A DNA stretch of 64,000 nucleotides from Trichoderma breve (Eukaryota; Ascomycota; Sordariomycetes; Hypocreales; Hypocreaceae), in the NCBI RefSeq assembly GCF_028502605.1, contig NC_079234.1:2170001-2234000 (forward strand), given 5' to 3'. The notes beneath the pieces were generated by a model, which worked only from the letters and a program-made list of their open reading frames with translations, was not told the DNA's origin and did no database searches. Positions 24,201-36,334 of the stretch are shown piece after piece. Position 1 is the stretch's first letter. Each line of letters begins with the position of its first letter. The translations under genes were made by a program, and so were the position numbers.

Positions 24201-24522
24201 TAAAAAAAATTATATTTAATAATCTTTTTTTAAAAAAACTTTATAAATTTAAATTATAATATTTTATTTATAATTAAAAATTTATAATTATTTTAAAAAT
24301 ATTTAAAAAATAAAATTATATTTATAAAATAATAAATATAAAATTATTATATATTTAAATTATAAAAATTTATAAATTTTATTATAAAAAAATTATTATT
24401 TTTAATATAATAAAAAAATTATTAAAAAATTATTTAATTATATATTTTATATAAAAAAATAAAATAAAATTAATAAAAAATTTATAATAAATTATAAATT
24501 TTATTAATATTAAAGTATTTTT
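21216..24522 (+). repeat. Left arm of a large inverted duplication (Gypsy internal sequence with R insertion)
   Basis: Pairs with 29583-32889 in reverse complement. Two landmarks far apart (23180 with 30925, and 21230 with 32875) both give coordinate sum 54105, so there is no net length difference between them. The arm corresponds to Gypsy internal sequence (from about 10600 onwards in the delimited copy) but carries an extra block of about 0.9 kb at 22388-23306. Both arms share that block. Confidence 0.7.
22388..23306 (+). mobile_element. Complete R insertion (solo-LTR-like) inside the Gypsy relic
   Basis: Absent from the delimited Gypsy copy, where the flanks are contiguous near 11640-11665. 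Present at the matching place in both arms of the inverted duplication. The flanks AAAATACT on the left and AAATATTTT on the right suggest a short target duplication blurred by RIP. The length (about 0.92 kb), lack of coding traces and repeated occurrence suggest a solo LTR, though a MITE is not excluded. Confidence 0.5.
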
Positions 24523-26461
24523 TAAGTTTTATTTTCTTTAGTTATATTACTAAGTTATTATTATTAAAGGAATATATAATAAATATAATATATAATAATA
24601 TTTTTATTATTATTAATAAATTAATAAAATAAAATATTTTTATTTTATATTAAAAAAATTTTAAATTAAAAAATTAAATTATATAATATAAAAGTATATA
24701 ATTTTAAAATATATATTATTTATAGAAATTATATTTAATAAAAAATTAATATTTATATTTAAATATTAATAAAATACTATAATAAAAATAAAAATAAATT
24801 ATAAAATTAATATTATTTATTATTTTTAAAAAAATAAATAAATAAAATATCTTAATTAAATTATTAAAATATATTTAGAAAGTTATATTAATTTTAATCA
24901 AAATATATTTAAAAAGTTATATTAATTTTAATTAAAATAATTAAGTTAAGTATTTACTTTATATAAAGATTTTTTATAATAACTTAATTTTAAAATTAAT
25001 AAAACTTTTATTATTTTATATTAATAAAAAATATTATTTATAAATATATAAATTATTATAAATATATATATATATATAAAATTATACTTAAAGTAAATAA
25101 ACTTAAGAAATTATATTAAGAATTATATATATAATTTAAATTTATATAAAAATATATAAAAAATATATAAAAAATATATATAAATAAAAAAAAACCTAAA
25201 AAAATAATTTTTTAAAAAGAAAATATAATTTATTTACTTTAATATATTTAATAAAAAAAAATTAATATTAAAATTAATAAATTAAATACTAAATTAAATT
25301 ATAAAAAAATTAAGTTTTATAAAATTTTAAAAAAATTAATAAAATTAATTATAAACTAAACTTACTTAAGTAATTAAATAAATAAATAAATTAATTTATT
25401 TAATTTTTTATATTTTATTATTAAAAAAAATATTAATAAATAAAAATATAAAAAAATTTATTAAAAATAAAATTATTATTAAAAATAAAAAACTTAAATA
25501 TAAAATTAATAAAATAATATTATTAAAAATAAATAAAATAATTAATAAATTTTAATATTTAATAAAATAAAAAAAATATAATAAAAATATAAATAATTAA
25601 AAATTAAAAAAAAAAAATTTAAAATAAATTTTATAAATAATTATAAATATAATAAAAACTAACATTAAAAAAATTAAAATATTTTATAAAATTTAAAAAA
25701 AATAATAAAAAATATTTTTTAATAAAATAAAAAAATTTAAATGTAAAAATATTAAATTAATATTTAAGAAAAGTTATTTAATTTTATTTATAAATTATAT
25801 ATTATAAAAAAACTATAGTTTTTTATATTATATATAAATTAATTTTATTTAATATTTCTTTTTATAATATTTAATTTTTTTTATTTTTTTAATATTTAAA
25901 TTATAATTTATTATTTTTACTTTATAAATATAAAGTAAATAATATAATTTTTATAATTTTATAAAATAAATTAAAGCTTTATTATATTAATTTTTTTATT
26001 AAATAAAAAGCTTTTTATAATACTTTTATTAAGTATTTAATATTTTTTTAATAAGTTTTTTTAATATTTTAATTATTTAAGTTTTTTTATAATATAATTA
26101 ACTAAGGAAAAATATTAATATAATAATTAAAAAAATATTATATTTATAAAAAAATATAAAATAAATAAGTTATTATATAAATAATTAAAATAGTAATAAT
26201 ATATATATATATATAAATTATTATTTTTAATAATTAAATAAAATTATTGATTTAAGTAATAAAAATAAAATAATATTTTAAACTTAAAAAAATAAATAAA
26301 AATTATATAAAAATAATAGATTTTTATAAACTTAAGCTTAAGTTTATTTATATAATTAAATATAGTAATAATTAAAAAAAAATATTTACTTAAATTATAA
26401 AAAAAACTATAATATTTATATATAATATTATTTAAACTTTAAAAATAAAATTAATAAAAAA
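24523..26461 (+). mobile_element. 3' part of a second Gypsy copy (+)
   Basis: Runs parallel to about 13440-15377 of the delimited element. Shared landmarks are TTTAAAAAGAAAATATAATT-type sequence near 25215 and the chromodomain region near 25540-25610. It leads into a truncated LTR at 26462. Confidence 0.55.
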
Positions 26462-26740
26462 TATTATATTATAAATTTATAAAATAAATATATTAAAATT
26501 ATAATAAATTAAAAAATTAATTATAAATAAACTTAAGTAAGCTTTATATTATATATTTATTATAGTATTTATTTAATATAATTTAAATAGTTAATTATAA
26601 ATATAAAATAATATTTAATTATATTATATATTATTTATTAATTATGTAAATAAACCTTTTATTTTTATTTATTATTTATTAAGTTAGCTTAATTAATTTA
26701 CTAATATAAACTTAATATAAAGTTTATTTTTTAAAAAAAA
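26462..26740 (+). repeat. Truncated LTR of the second Gypsy copy
   Basis: Matches about the first 370 bases of the delimited LTRs with internal deletions, then changes abruptly at about 26740 into R-family sequence. Confidence 0.6.
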
Positions 26741-27280
26741 TTTAAAATTAATTTATAACTTAATTTAATTAATTATAATTAATTAAATTAAACTTTAAAA
26801 ATTTCAATTATAAAGTATTATTAATTAAGGTTTAAAATTAAACTTAAAGTATATAAAATAACTTAAATAATAAAATTTAAATATAATATTTTTAAAATTA
26901 AAAAACTACTTAATAAAATAATATATTTTAAAAATAATAAACTTTTTTAATAACTATTATAAAATAAATTAATAATTAATATATATTTATTTATTATAAA
27001 TAATTATAATAACTAAAGGTAATAAAAAACTAACTATAATTATAACTAAAATAATAATTCCTATTATAAAAACTTATAATAAAAATATTATTAATATTAT
27101 AAAAAAATTTACTAAAGCTTAAAAAATAAAAAAATAAAAAAAAATAACTTAAATTAATTATAAAAAAAAAATATAAATTAATTAAGTTATTATTAACTAA
27201 TAACTATTAAATAAAAGTTTAATAATACTTTATTATTTTAGTTTTAATTAAGTAATGTATTTTTTATACTAAAGAGAAAT
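26741..27280 (+). repeat. R-family repeat, partial (+)
   Basis: Starts inside the R core and continues through the blocks found at 20310-20780, with a deletion near 26886. Joined directly to the truncated LTR. Confidence 0.5.
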
Positions 27281-28009
27281 TAATTAATTATATTATAAAA
27301 AACTTTAAAAAATTAATTTAATTAAATAATATTATAAATATAATTATAATAAAAAAAACTTTAAAATAAATTTATATATTTAAAAAAATAAAATAAATTT
27401 ATATTAAAAATTTATTATATAAAATATTAATTTAAAAAAAATTATTTTTATATAAAAAAATATATTTATTTTTAATAATAATATATTATTAAATAAAATT
27501 TTTTATTTATATTATAATAATTTATTTATAAATTATTTTAAAATTATATAAATTTTAAATTTTATTTAATAAAAATTTTATTAATATAAAATAAATAAAA
27601 ATAATAAAAAGTATATTTATTATTTATAAAATTTATTAAAAAATATAATTTGATAATAAAAATTCCATAATAATATAAATTATATAACAAATATAAATTA
27701 TATAATAATATAAATTATATAATAATATAAATTATATAATAAATATAAATTATATAATAAATTTAAATTATATAATAAATTTAAATTATTATTAATTTTT
27801 AAAAAGTTTATAAAAAAATTTATAATATATTTAATTATAAATATATTTATAATATTATATTAAATATATTATTTTAATAATTATTAATTAATTTATTAAA
27901 TATTTTATTTTTATATTTATAAATATTATAATTTTTTTAAAAAGAATTTATAAAATTATAATATTTATAAATATAAAAATAAAATATTTAATAAATTAAT
28001 TATAAAAAA
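27281..28009. repeat. Unassigned AT-rich segment with a minisatellite (27660-27790)
   Basis: At 27660-27790 a unit of about 17-18 bases (core AAATTATATAATAA) is repeated seven or so times with small variations. The rest of the segment has no match that I could find to the other families in the window. Confidence 0.5.
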
Positions 28010-29060
28010 CTTTTATATTTTTTATTAAACTTTTCAATAATTATTTCAATATTTTTATTTAGCTTAAGGTTTTTTAATATTTTTTTAATTAATTTTAATT
28101 ATATTTTATTTTATTTAACTTTAGATTTTTTTAAAGTTTTTAATTATAAATTTATAAATTTATTAATTATAAATTTAATTTTTTATTTAATTATTTTATT
28201 ATATTAAATTATAATTATATTATAATTATTATAATATATTATTTTATTATATAGTTTTTTATATTATATATATAATTTATTTTTAAAAACTATTATTATT
28301 TTTTATAACTTAATAAAAAAATTAAATTTATTTAATTTAATATAATTATTAAATTATAAATTGTAAAACTTAAAGTATAATAATTATATTATATTTAAAC
28401 TTTAGTATTTAAGTTTATATATATATATATATTTTTCCTAAGTATAAAAAATAAATTACTTAATTAAAATTAAAATAATAAAGTATTATTAAATATTTAT
28501 TTAATAATTATTAACTAGTTTAATTAATTTATATTTTTTTATAATTAATTTAATTTTCTTTTTCTTTTTTAAACTTTAATTAATTTTTTTTATAATAATA
28601 ATTATTATTTTAATTATAATTATAATTAATTTTTTATTATTTTTTATTATAATTATTTATAATAAATAAATATATATTAATTATTAATTTATTTTATAAT
28701 AATTATTAAAAAAATTTATTATTTTTATAATATATTATTTTATTAAGTAATTTTTTATATTATATATATAATTTATTTTTAAATAAAATTATTTTTACTT
28801 TTTATAATTTAATAAAAAAATATAATAAATTTATTTAATTTAATTAAAATATTAAATTATAAATTATAAACTTAAAATTAATTATATTATATTTAAATTT
28901 TATTATTTAAATTATTTTATATATATATTTTAAATTTAATTTTAAACTTTAATTAATTATATTTTATAATTTAAATTTTTAAACTTTTATTTAATTAATT
29001 ATAATTTATTTATAATTTTTTTTAATTTAATTATTATAATTTTATTAATTTTTTTAATAA
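28010..29060 (-). repeat. R-family LTR-like repeat (-), uninterrupted
   Basis: Shows the uninterrupted form of the site where the Gypsy element entered the R copy at 8529/15801. It includes the TTATTAATTATAAATTTAAT target sequence near 28160-28175. About 1 kb, without coding traces. Confidence 0.5.
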
Positions 29061-29309
29061 TAAATAGTTTATTAAAAATATATATAAAGGTTTTTTTATA
29101 ATTAATTTTTTTTAAATAATTTATTTTTTATATTTAAAAAAAATTAATGTAAATATAATTTAAATTTATAATAATAATATATATAAACTTAAATAATAAA
29201 ATTTAAATATAATATAATATACTAAATATTTATATATAAATATAAATAATAATTTCTAAAGAATAAACTTTTATATAATCCTAAGGTTTATATTAATAAA
29301 ATAATTAAA

Positions 29310-29600
29310 TTAATAAGTAAATAATTTTATTATTATTTAATAATATAAATAAAAATAAATATTTAGGTTTTAATTTAATTATATTATAAATATTATAATT
29401 ATAATAATAATTAATTATTTAAGTATTTTAATAAATATTAAAAAAGAAATTTATATATTTAATTATTTTATTTTAAATTGAAAAATTATATTTTAATTTT
29501 TTTTTAATTAATTAAAGAATTAAAGTTAATTTAACTTAAGTTAATTTATTAATTTATTATTATAACTTTAAAAACTAAATTATAAAATACTTTAATATTA
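29310..29600 (-). repeat. Repeat X (copy 2)
   Basis: Reverse complement of 20945-21215. It directly adjoins the inner end of the right arm of the inverted duplication. Confidence 0.6.
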
Positions 29601-32600
29601 ATAAAATTTATAATTTATTATAAATTTTTTATTAATTTTATTTTATTTTTTTATATAAAATATATAATTAAATAATTTTTTAATAATTTTTTTATTATAT
29701 TAAAAATAATAATTTTTTTATAATAAAATTTATAAATTTTTATAATTTAAATATATAATAATTTTATATTTATTATTTTATAAATATAATTTTATTTTTT
29801 AAGTATTTTTAAAATAATTATAAATTTTTAATTATAAATAAAATATTATAATTTAAATTTATAAAGTTTTTTTAAAAAAAGATTATTAAATATAATTTTT
29901 TTTATTATTTTATTAATTAAAAACTTTTTTAATTATATTATTTAATATATTTATTTTAATAATAATTAATTTTTTTAAATTATATATTTATAATATTAAT
30001 ATATTAATAATAATTTTTTTTAAAAACTTTAAAAATTTTAAAAGTTTTTTTTTTATAATTAATAAATTAATTTTTCTTAATTTTATTATTAAAGTTTTTT
30101 TTTAAATAAAATTTATAAATAATATTATAATTTTACTATAGTTTTAAATAAATTATAAAGAATAATTTATTAATTTAAAGAAACTTTATATTTTTTTAAT
30201 TATTTTAAAAACTTTTTAATTTATAATAATAATTATTTTAATAAAATTTATTTTTATTTATTTTAAGGAAATAATATATTTTAAAAAATTAATTTTTTAA
30301 ATATAAAAATAATTTTTTTTAATTTTATTAATAAATTTATTATTTATAATATATTTTAAATATTATTTTTTATTTTTTTTTAATTTAAATAAAATTATAA
30401 GTTTTTTTTAAATTAAATATTATAAATTATTTTATAATTATTAATTTATTTTTAATTTTAAAAATTAATAATAATAATATATTATTTTAATAATAATTTT
30501 ATTAAGTTATTAATAATTAATAATTAATTATAATCTTTTACTTTTCTTAAGTATAAATATTATAAAGTATTTTATTAATAAATTAAAAACTAAAATATAT
30601 TTTTTCTTTAGTTATTTATTTAATTATTTTTTTAAAATTTTATATATTTTTTTTAAAAAAATATAAATTTTATAAATTTTAAATTATTTTTTATTTATTA
30701 ATTTAGTAAAATAATTTTATTATAAATATAATAATAATTTAATATTTAATATTACTTTATATAATTTTTTATATTTTTTATATTATTAAAATATTTATTA
30801 TAAATTTAAATTATATTTAATTAATAATAACCTAAGTTTAACTTAAACCTAAGGTAAACTTAAATTAATAATAATTTAAAATACTATAAACTTAATTTAA
30901 GTTTACTTTAAATTTATAATAAACCTAAAATATACTTAATTATATATTAACTAAAATATAAATTATATACTTTTATTATATTTTTTTTTTAAAAAATAAT
31001 AATTTTATTTATTTAAATATTTATTTATAATTATAATAATTTTTTTAAATATAAAAAATAAACTATTTAAAAAAAATTAATTATAAAAGAATTTATATAT
31101 ATATATTTAATAAATTACTTTATTAACTTTTTTAATAATTTTCTTAATACTTTTACTTAGCTTAGGATTTTTAATATTTTTTAATTAATTTAATTTATAT
31201 TTTATTTTACTTAGCTTTATTTTTTTTTAAAGTTTTTAATTATAGATTTATAATTTTATTAATTATAAATTTAATTATTTATTTAATTATTTTACTTAAG
31301 AAAAAGTAAATATATTATTTTATTATATAGTTTTTTATATTATATATATAATTTATTTTTAAAAATTATTATTACTTTTTATAATTTAATAAAAAAATAC
31401 TTATTTAATTTAATTAAGTTATTAAATTATAAATTATAAAGTTTAAAATATAATTATATTATATTTAAACTTTATTATTTAAATTATTTTATATACTTTA
31501 ACTTTAATTTTAATTTTTAATTAATTATACTTTATAATTTAAATTTTTAAAATTTAACTTAATTAATTATAATTAATTAAGTTAAATTATAAATTAATTT
31601 TAGATTTTAAATTAAATACTAAAGTATAGTTTTTTTTTTAACTTAATTATTATAGCTTTATTAATTTTTTTAATAATAAATATAATTTTTATAATTATTA
31701 TAAAGTTAATTTATTATAGTATTTTAGTAAAACTATTTTTTAAATTTTTTAATTTTTTTTTATATTTTACTTAATATTTTATTAAGTATTATTAATTTAT
31801 TTTTAAATTATATTATAATTTTATTAATATAAATTAATTTTATTTTTTTATATTATTTATTATATTATAGTAATATTAAAAGTTTATTTTTTATAAATTT
31901 AATTATTTTTTTAAAATTAATATAAAAAGTTTTAGTTTTTTAATAATATAATTTTATATTTTTATATTTTTTAATATAATTAATATTTAGATATATTTTT
32001 AATATCTTAGTAAATTTTATTAATTTTTTATAAAATAATAAAGTTATTATTAAATAATTATAAATATTTTTATTAATAATTAATAAAAAATAATTAATTT
32101 TATATTTAATAGAATTTTTTTTTTATAATATTTATAATTTATAATATTTATTTTATTTATTAAATAAAAATTTATTATTTCTTAATTAAATATAATAAAA
32201 TTAAATTATAATTTAATTTATTATTAATATATATAATAGTAATTTTATTTTTAAATTATATATTTATCTTAAGTTTTTTTATTTTAGTTATTTTAATTAT
32301 ATTAATTTATATTTTTTTTAATTAAAATTATAATTTTCTTTAGTAAAAATATTGAAATTTTTAATAATTTATTATTATATTTATTATTATTAAAGTTTTT
32401 AATATTATTAATATTTATTAATATTAAATTTATTAATATAATATATATAAAAGTATTTAATATTTTTTTTATAATTATAATTTTTATTATATATTTTAAA
32501 AATAAATTTATTATAATATAATTAATATTAAAATTAAATATAATATTTTTTTTATTTAATAGTTTTTATAAAGTTTATTTTAATATTATAAAAAGTTTAT

Positions 32601-32889
32601 TTTAAAATAATTTTTTTATATATATTATTTTATTTTATAATTAAAGTATTAATTATATAATTAATTAATATATATTTTAAAATTAATTTTAATATAATAC
32701 TTTTTATAAAAATTACTTTATTAAATTTAAAAACATTAATTATTAGTTTTAATTATATAATATATTATTTTATTATTTTTAAATAATTATATTTTTTATA
32801 AGTAAATTATTATATATAAATTATATTTTCTTTTATTTAAAAAATTGTTTTTAAATTATAATAAAATAATAAAAGTTTATATTAATATA
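29583..32889 (-). repeat. Right arm of the large inverted duplication
   Basis: Reverse complement of 21216-24522, including the R insertion. Outwards from 32889 it continues as Gypsy internal sequence matching about 10490-10600 of the delimited element, where the left arm instead has repeat X. The duplication is therefore two independent or rearranged copies in opposite orientation rather than a simple fold-back. Confidence 0.7.
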
Positions 32890-35254
32890 TTTTATTAATT
32901 TATTATTACTAAGTATTTATTATTAAATAATTTTATATTATTTAAGTATTTATTAAAATTTACTTAAGTTTTATTTTTAATTTTTTTTTAATTTATAATT
33001 AAAAAGTTTTTATTTATAAAAGTAATTAAATTTTTAAAGTTCTTATAATTTATAATTTTTATATAGTTTTAAAATATTAAAGTTAATCCAACTTTATTTT
33101 TATTTATATTTTTTTTATATATAAATAAATATATATATATATTTATAAATAAAATACTAAAGGTTTTATTTTATATTATTTTATATTTTTTTAATATTAT
33201 ATTAATATTTTCTAAAGTTATAATTATTAGAAATATATTATTAATAACTTAGTTTATTATTTATTAATTAACTTTTTTATAAATTATAATATTTATAATA
33301 ATTTATTTTAATTATTTTTTTAAATACTTTTAAATATTATTTTAATATTTTTTTATATATAAAATATTAATTATTATAATAGCTAATTTAATTAAATAAA
33401 TTATAAAATATAATTTTATTAATATTAATTTATACTTTATTAAATTTTTTATTTTTATAAATAAATTTATTAAAATTATTAAGTTTTTTATATTTACTTA
33501 AGTAATTTATTTTTTATAATTTATTTTATTATAGTAATTATATTTATTTATATATTTATAAATATTAATAATATTTAAACTTATAAATTTTAATTTATTA
33601 TTATTATATATAATTAAATTATATTTTTTACTTTAAGTATTATAATTTTATAAATAATATCTAAAATAAAAACTTATATATTTTTATTTTTTTTATTTTT
33701 TTATAAATAATCATTAATAGTAATTATAATTTTATTATAATTTATAAAGTAAATAAATTAAGTAAATAATAAAATATAAATATATTAATAATATAAAACT
33801 TATATTTATATTTTTATAAAAAGTATATAATTAATAATAATATAATAATTTTATTATAATACTTTAGTATTATATATATAATTATAATACTTTTATAATT
33901 TATTATAATTATTTTCTTTTATTAAAAGTATTACTTTAATATTAAAAAATATAAATATTTTTTAATATATTATTTAAGTAATATTATTATAATATAATAC
34001 TTTATATTATTAAATTTTATAATTTTTTATTATAATAAACTAAGGGGTATAAATTATAATATTTTCCTTGTATAATTTTTATAATTTTATTTTTTTATTA
34101 ATTATATTTTATATAATATTATTTTTTAATATTATAAAAATTTTTAATAAGTATTAATTATTAAATAAATAATATTTTATTAATTTTTTATTAATAAAAT
34201 TTTATTTTATTATTTTAATATTATTATATTTATTTATTATATTTATTATATATTTTATTAAAAAAATAATATTAAAATATTTATATTAAATATTATTTTT
34301 ATAATATATATTATAATATTTATAAATTTTAATATATATATTTTAAAGTTACTTTAAAAACTAACTTTAATTAATTTAAAAAAACTATAAAAAATTAATT
34401 TAATTTTTTTACTTTAATTTATTATTAATAATTTAAGCTAAGTATAATTTATTATTTTTAATATATTTATAATAAAAATAATTATATTTTATATATACTT
34501 TAATAATATTAATGCTTTAGTAAAGTTTTATTAATAATTTATTTATAATTAATTTTTTTACTTTATTTAAATATTTAATTTATTAATTAAGTAAATAATT
34601 AAATATTATTATTTTTTTATTATATTTTAATAATAATACTTTTACTAATATTAATAATAAATAACTTTATTTTTTTTATATATATATTATATTACTTTTA
34701 TTATTATAGTAAATTTTTATAAATTATTTAATTATTTTATTTAAATTTATTAAATAATTTATAAAATTTCTAATATTTAAAAAAACTATTATTAAAAGTT
34801 TTTATTATTATTATTAATTTATTATAAAGTAATATAAGCTTATATTAATTAAATATATATATTTAATAAAATAAATTCTTTTTAATAAATTATTATATAT
34901 ATAATATATAATTTTATTTATTATTTTAAATATTTATTTTTAACTAAATTAAATTATTTAAATTTATTAAAAAATATATATATTAATTAATTTTAATATA
35001 ATTTAAGTTTTATTTACTTTAGTTTTACTTATATTTTAAATATTATAATAAAATCTTATTTTTAAAATTAATAAATTAGTTAAGTAATTTTTATAAAACT
35101 TTTAATTTTAAAATAATAATATTTTTTTTATAAATAAAAAATTAAATTATTTTTTATATTTTTTTAAATTAACTTTTTTACTTTAATATTAATATATTAT
35201 TTATTAAGTTTTAATTTAATATTTTTAATATATTATAATATTATAAAAGTTATA
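32890..35254 (-). mobile_element. 5' continuation of the inverted Gypsy copy
   Basis: The part next to 32890 corresponds in reverse complement to the Gypsy interior upstream of 10600 (33000-33250 matches about 10300-10500). No LTR of this family is seen before the R repeat at 35255. The outer end is unclear and no coding frame remains. Confidence 0.45.
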
Positions 35255-35960
35255 TTTATTATTAAAAAAATTAGTAAAACTATAATAACTAAATTAAAAA
35301 AAAATTATACTTTAGCCTTTAATTTAAAATTTAAAATTAATTTATAACTTAATTTAATTAGCTATAATTAATTAAATTAAACTTTAGAAATTTAAATTAT
35401 AAAATATAATTATTATTATATTAAAGTTTAAAACTAAATTTAAAATATATATATAAAATAACTTAAATAATAAAGTTTAAATATAATATAACTAATATAT
35501 AAAAAAGCCTAAATAATAAAGTTTAAGTATAATATAATTACTTAATAAATTTATATTTTAAATTTATAAATCATAATTTAATAACTTAATTAAAGTAAAT
35601 AAGTATTTTTTTATTAAATTATAAAAAATAATAATAATTTTTAAAAATAAATTATATATATAATATTTTTAAAATTAAAAAACTACTTAATAAAATAATA
35701 TACTTTATATAAAAATAATAAACTTTTTTAATAATTAAAAATAAATTAATAATTAATATATATTTACTTATTATAAATAATTATAAAAACTAAAAGTAAT
35801 AAAAAATTAATTATAATTATAATTAAAATAATAATTATTATTATAAAAACTTATAATAAAAATATTATTAATATTATAAAAAAAGTTTATTAAAGTTTAA
35901 AAAATAAAAAAAGTAAAAGTTAAAAAAATAAAAGTAAAAAAAATAAAAGCTAAAGAAATA
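35255..35960 (+). repeat. R-family LTR-like repeat (+)
   Basis: Same block order as 20060-20790, with an internal tandem duplication of a TTTAAATAATAAAGTTTAAATATAAT-like segment near 35460-35530. Confidence 0.5.
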
Positions 35961-35999
35961 AAAAGTTATTTAAATATTAAAGTATAAATTTATATTAAT

Positions 36000-36334
36000 T
36001 TAACTTTTTTTAAATATAAAAAATAAATTATTTAACTAAAATTAAAATAATAAATTATTATTAAACCTTTCTTTAGTAATTATTAATTAATAATAGCTTA
36101 ATTAATTTATATTTTTTTTTATAATTAATTTAAGTTTTTTTTTTACTTTTTTTATTTTTTAAACTTTAGTAAACTTTTTTTTATAATATTAATAATATTT
36201 TTATTATAAGTTTTTATAATAATAATTATTATTTTAGCTATAATTATAATTAATTTTCTATTACCTTTAGCTATTATAATTATTTATAATAAGTAAATAT
36301 ATATTAGCTATTAATTTATTTTTAATTATTTAAA
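36000..36334 (-). repeat. R-family repeat, partial (-)
   Basis: Inverted relative to the preceding copy and matching 16020-16330. It ends where composition changes at about 36335. Confidence 0.5.

Larger units (their letters stand above)
7860..36334. other. RIP-saturated AT-rich block of nested retroelement relics
   Basis: Composition is almost only A and T. The remaining C is nearly always followed by T or C (CTT, GCT, CCT, ACT); CA, TG and CG are very rare. This is the pattern left by saturating RIP (CpA to TpA) together with loss of CpG. No open reading frame of useful length survives on either strand. Underlying structure can still be seen by comparing copies: a delimited LTR element, other copies of the same family in both orientations, an LTR-like repeat family (called R here) and short tandem repeats, listed separately. 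Confidence 0.85.

Noticed and set aside
27660..27790. Regular short repeats considered as a CRISPR-like array
   Set aside because: Units are directly adjacent A/T minisatellite without unique spacers, in a fungal, RIP-affected region.
7860..36334. Possibility that the extreme AT block is mitochondrial DNA
   Set aside because: No mitochondrial gene, tRNA or rRNA could be read. The loss of CA/TG/CG, the paired LTRs with target duplication, and the decodable Gypsy RT point to nuclear RIP-affected repeats.
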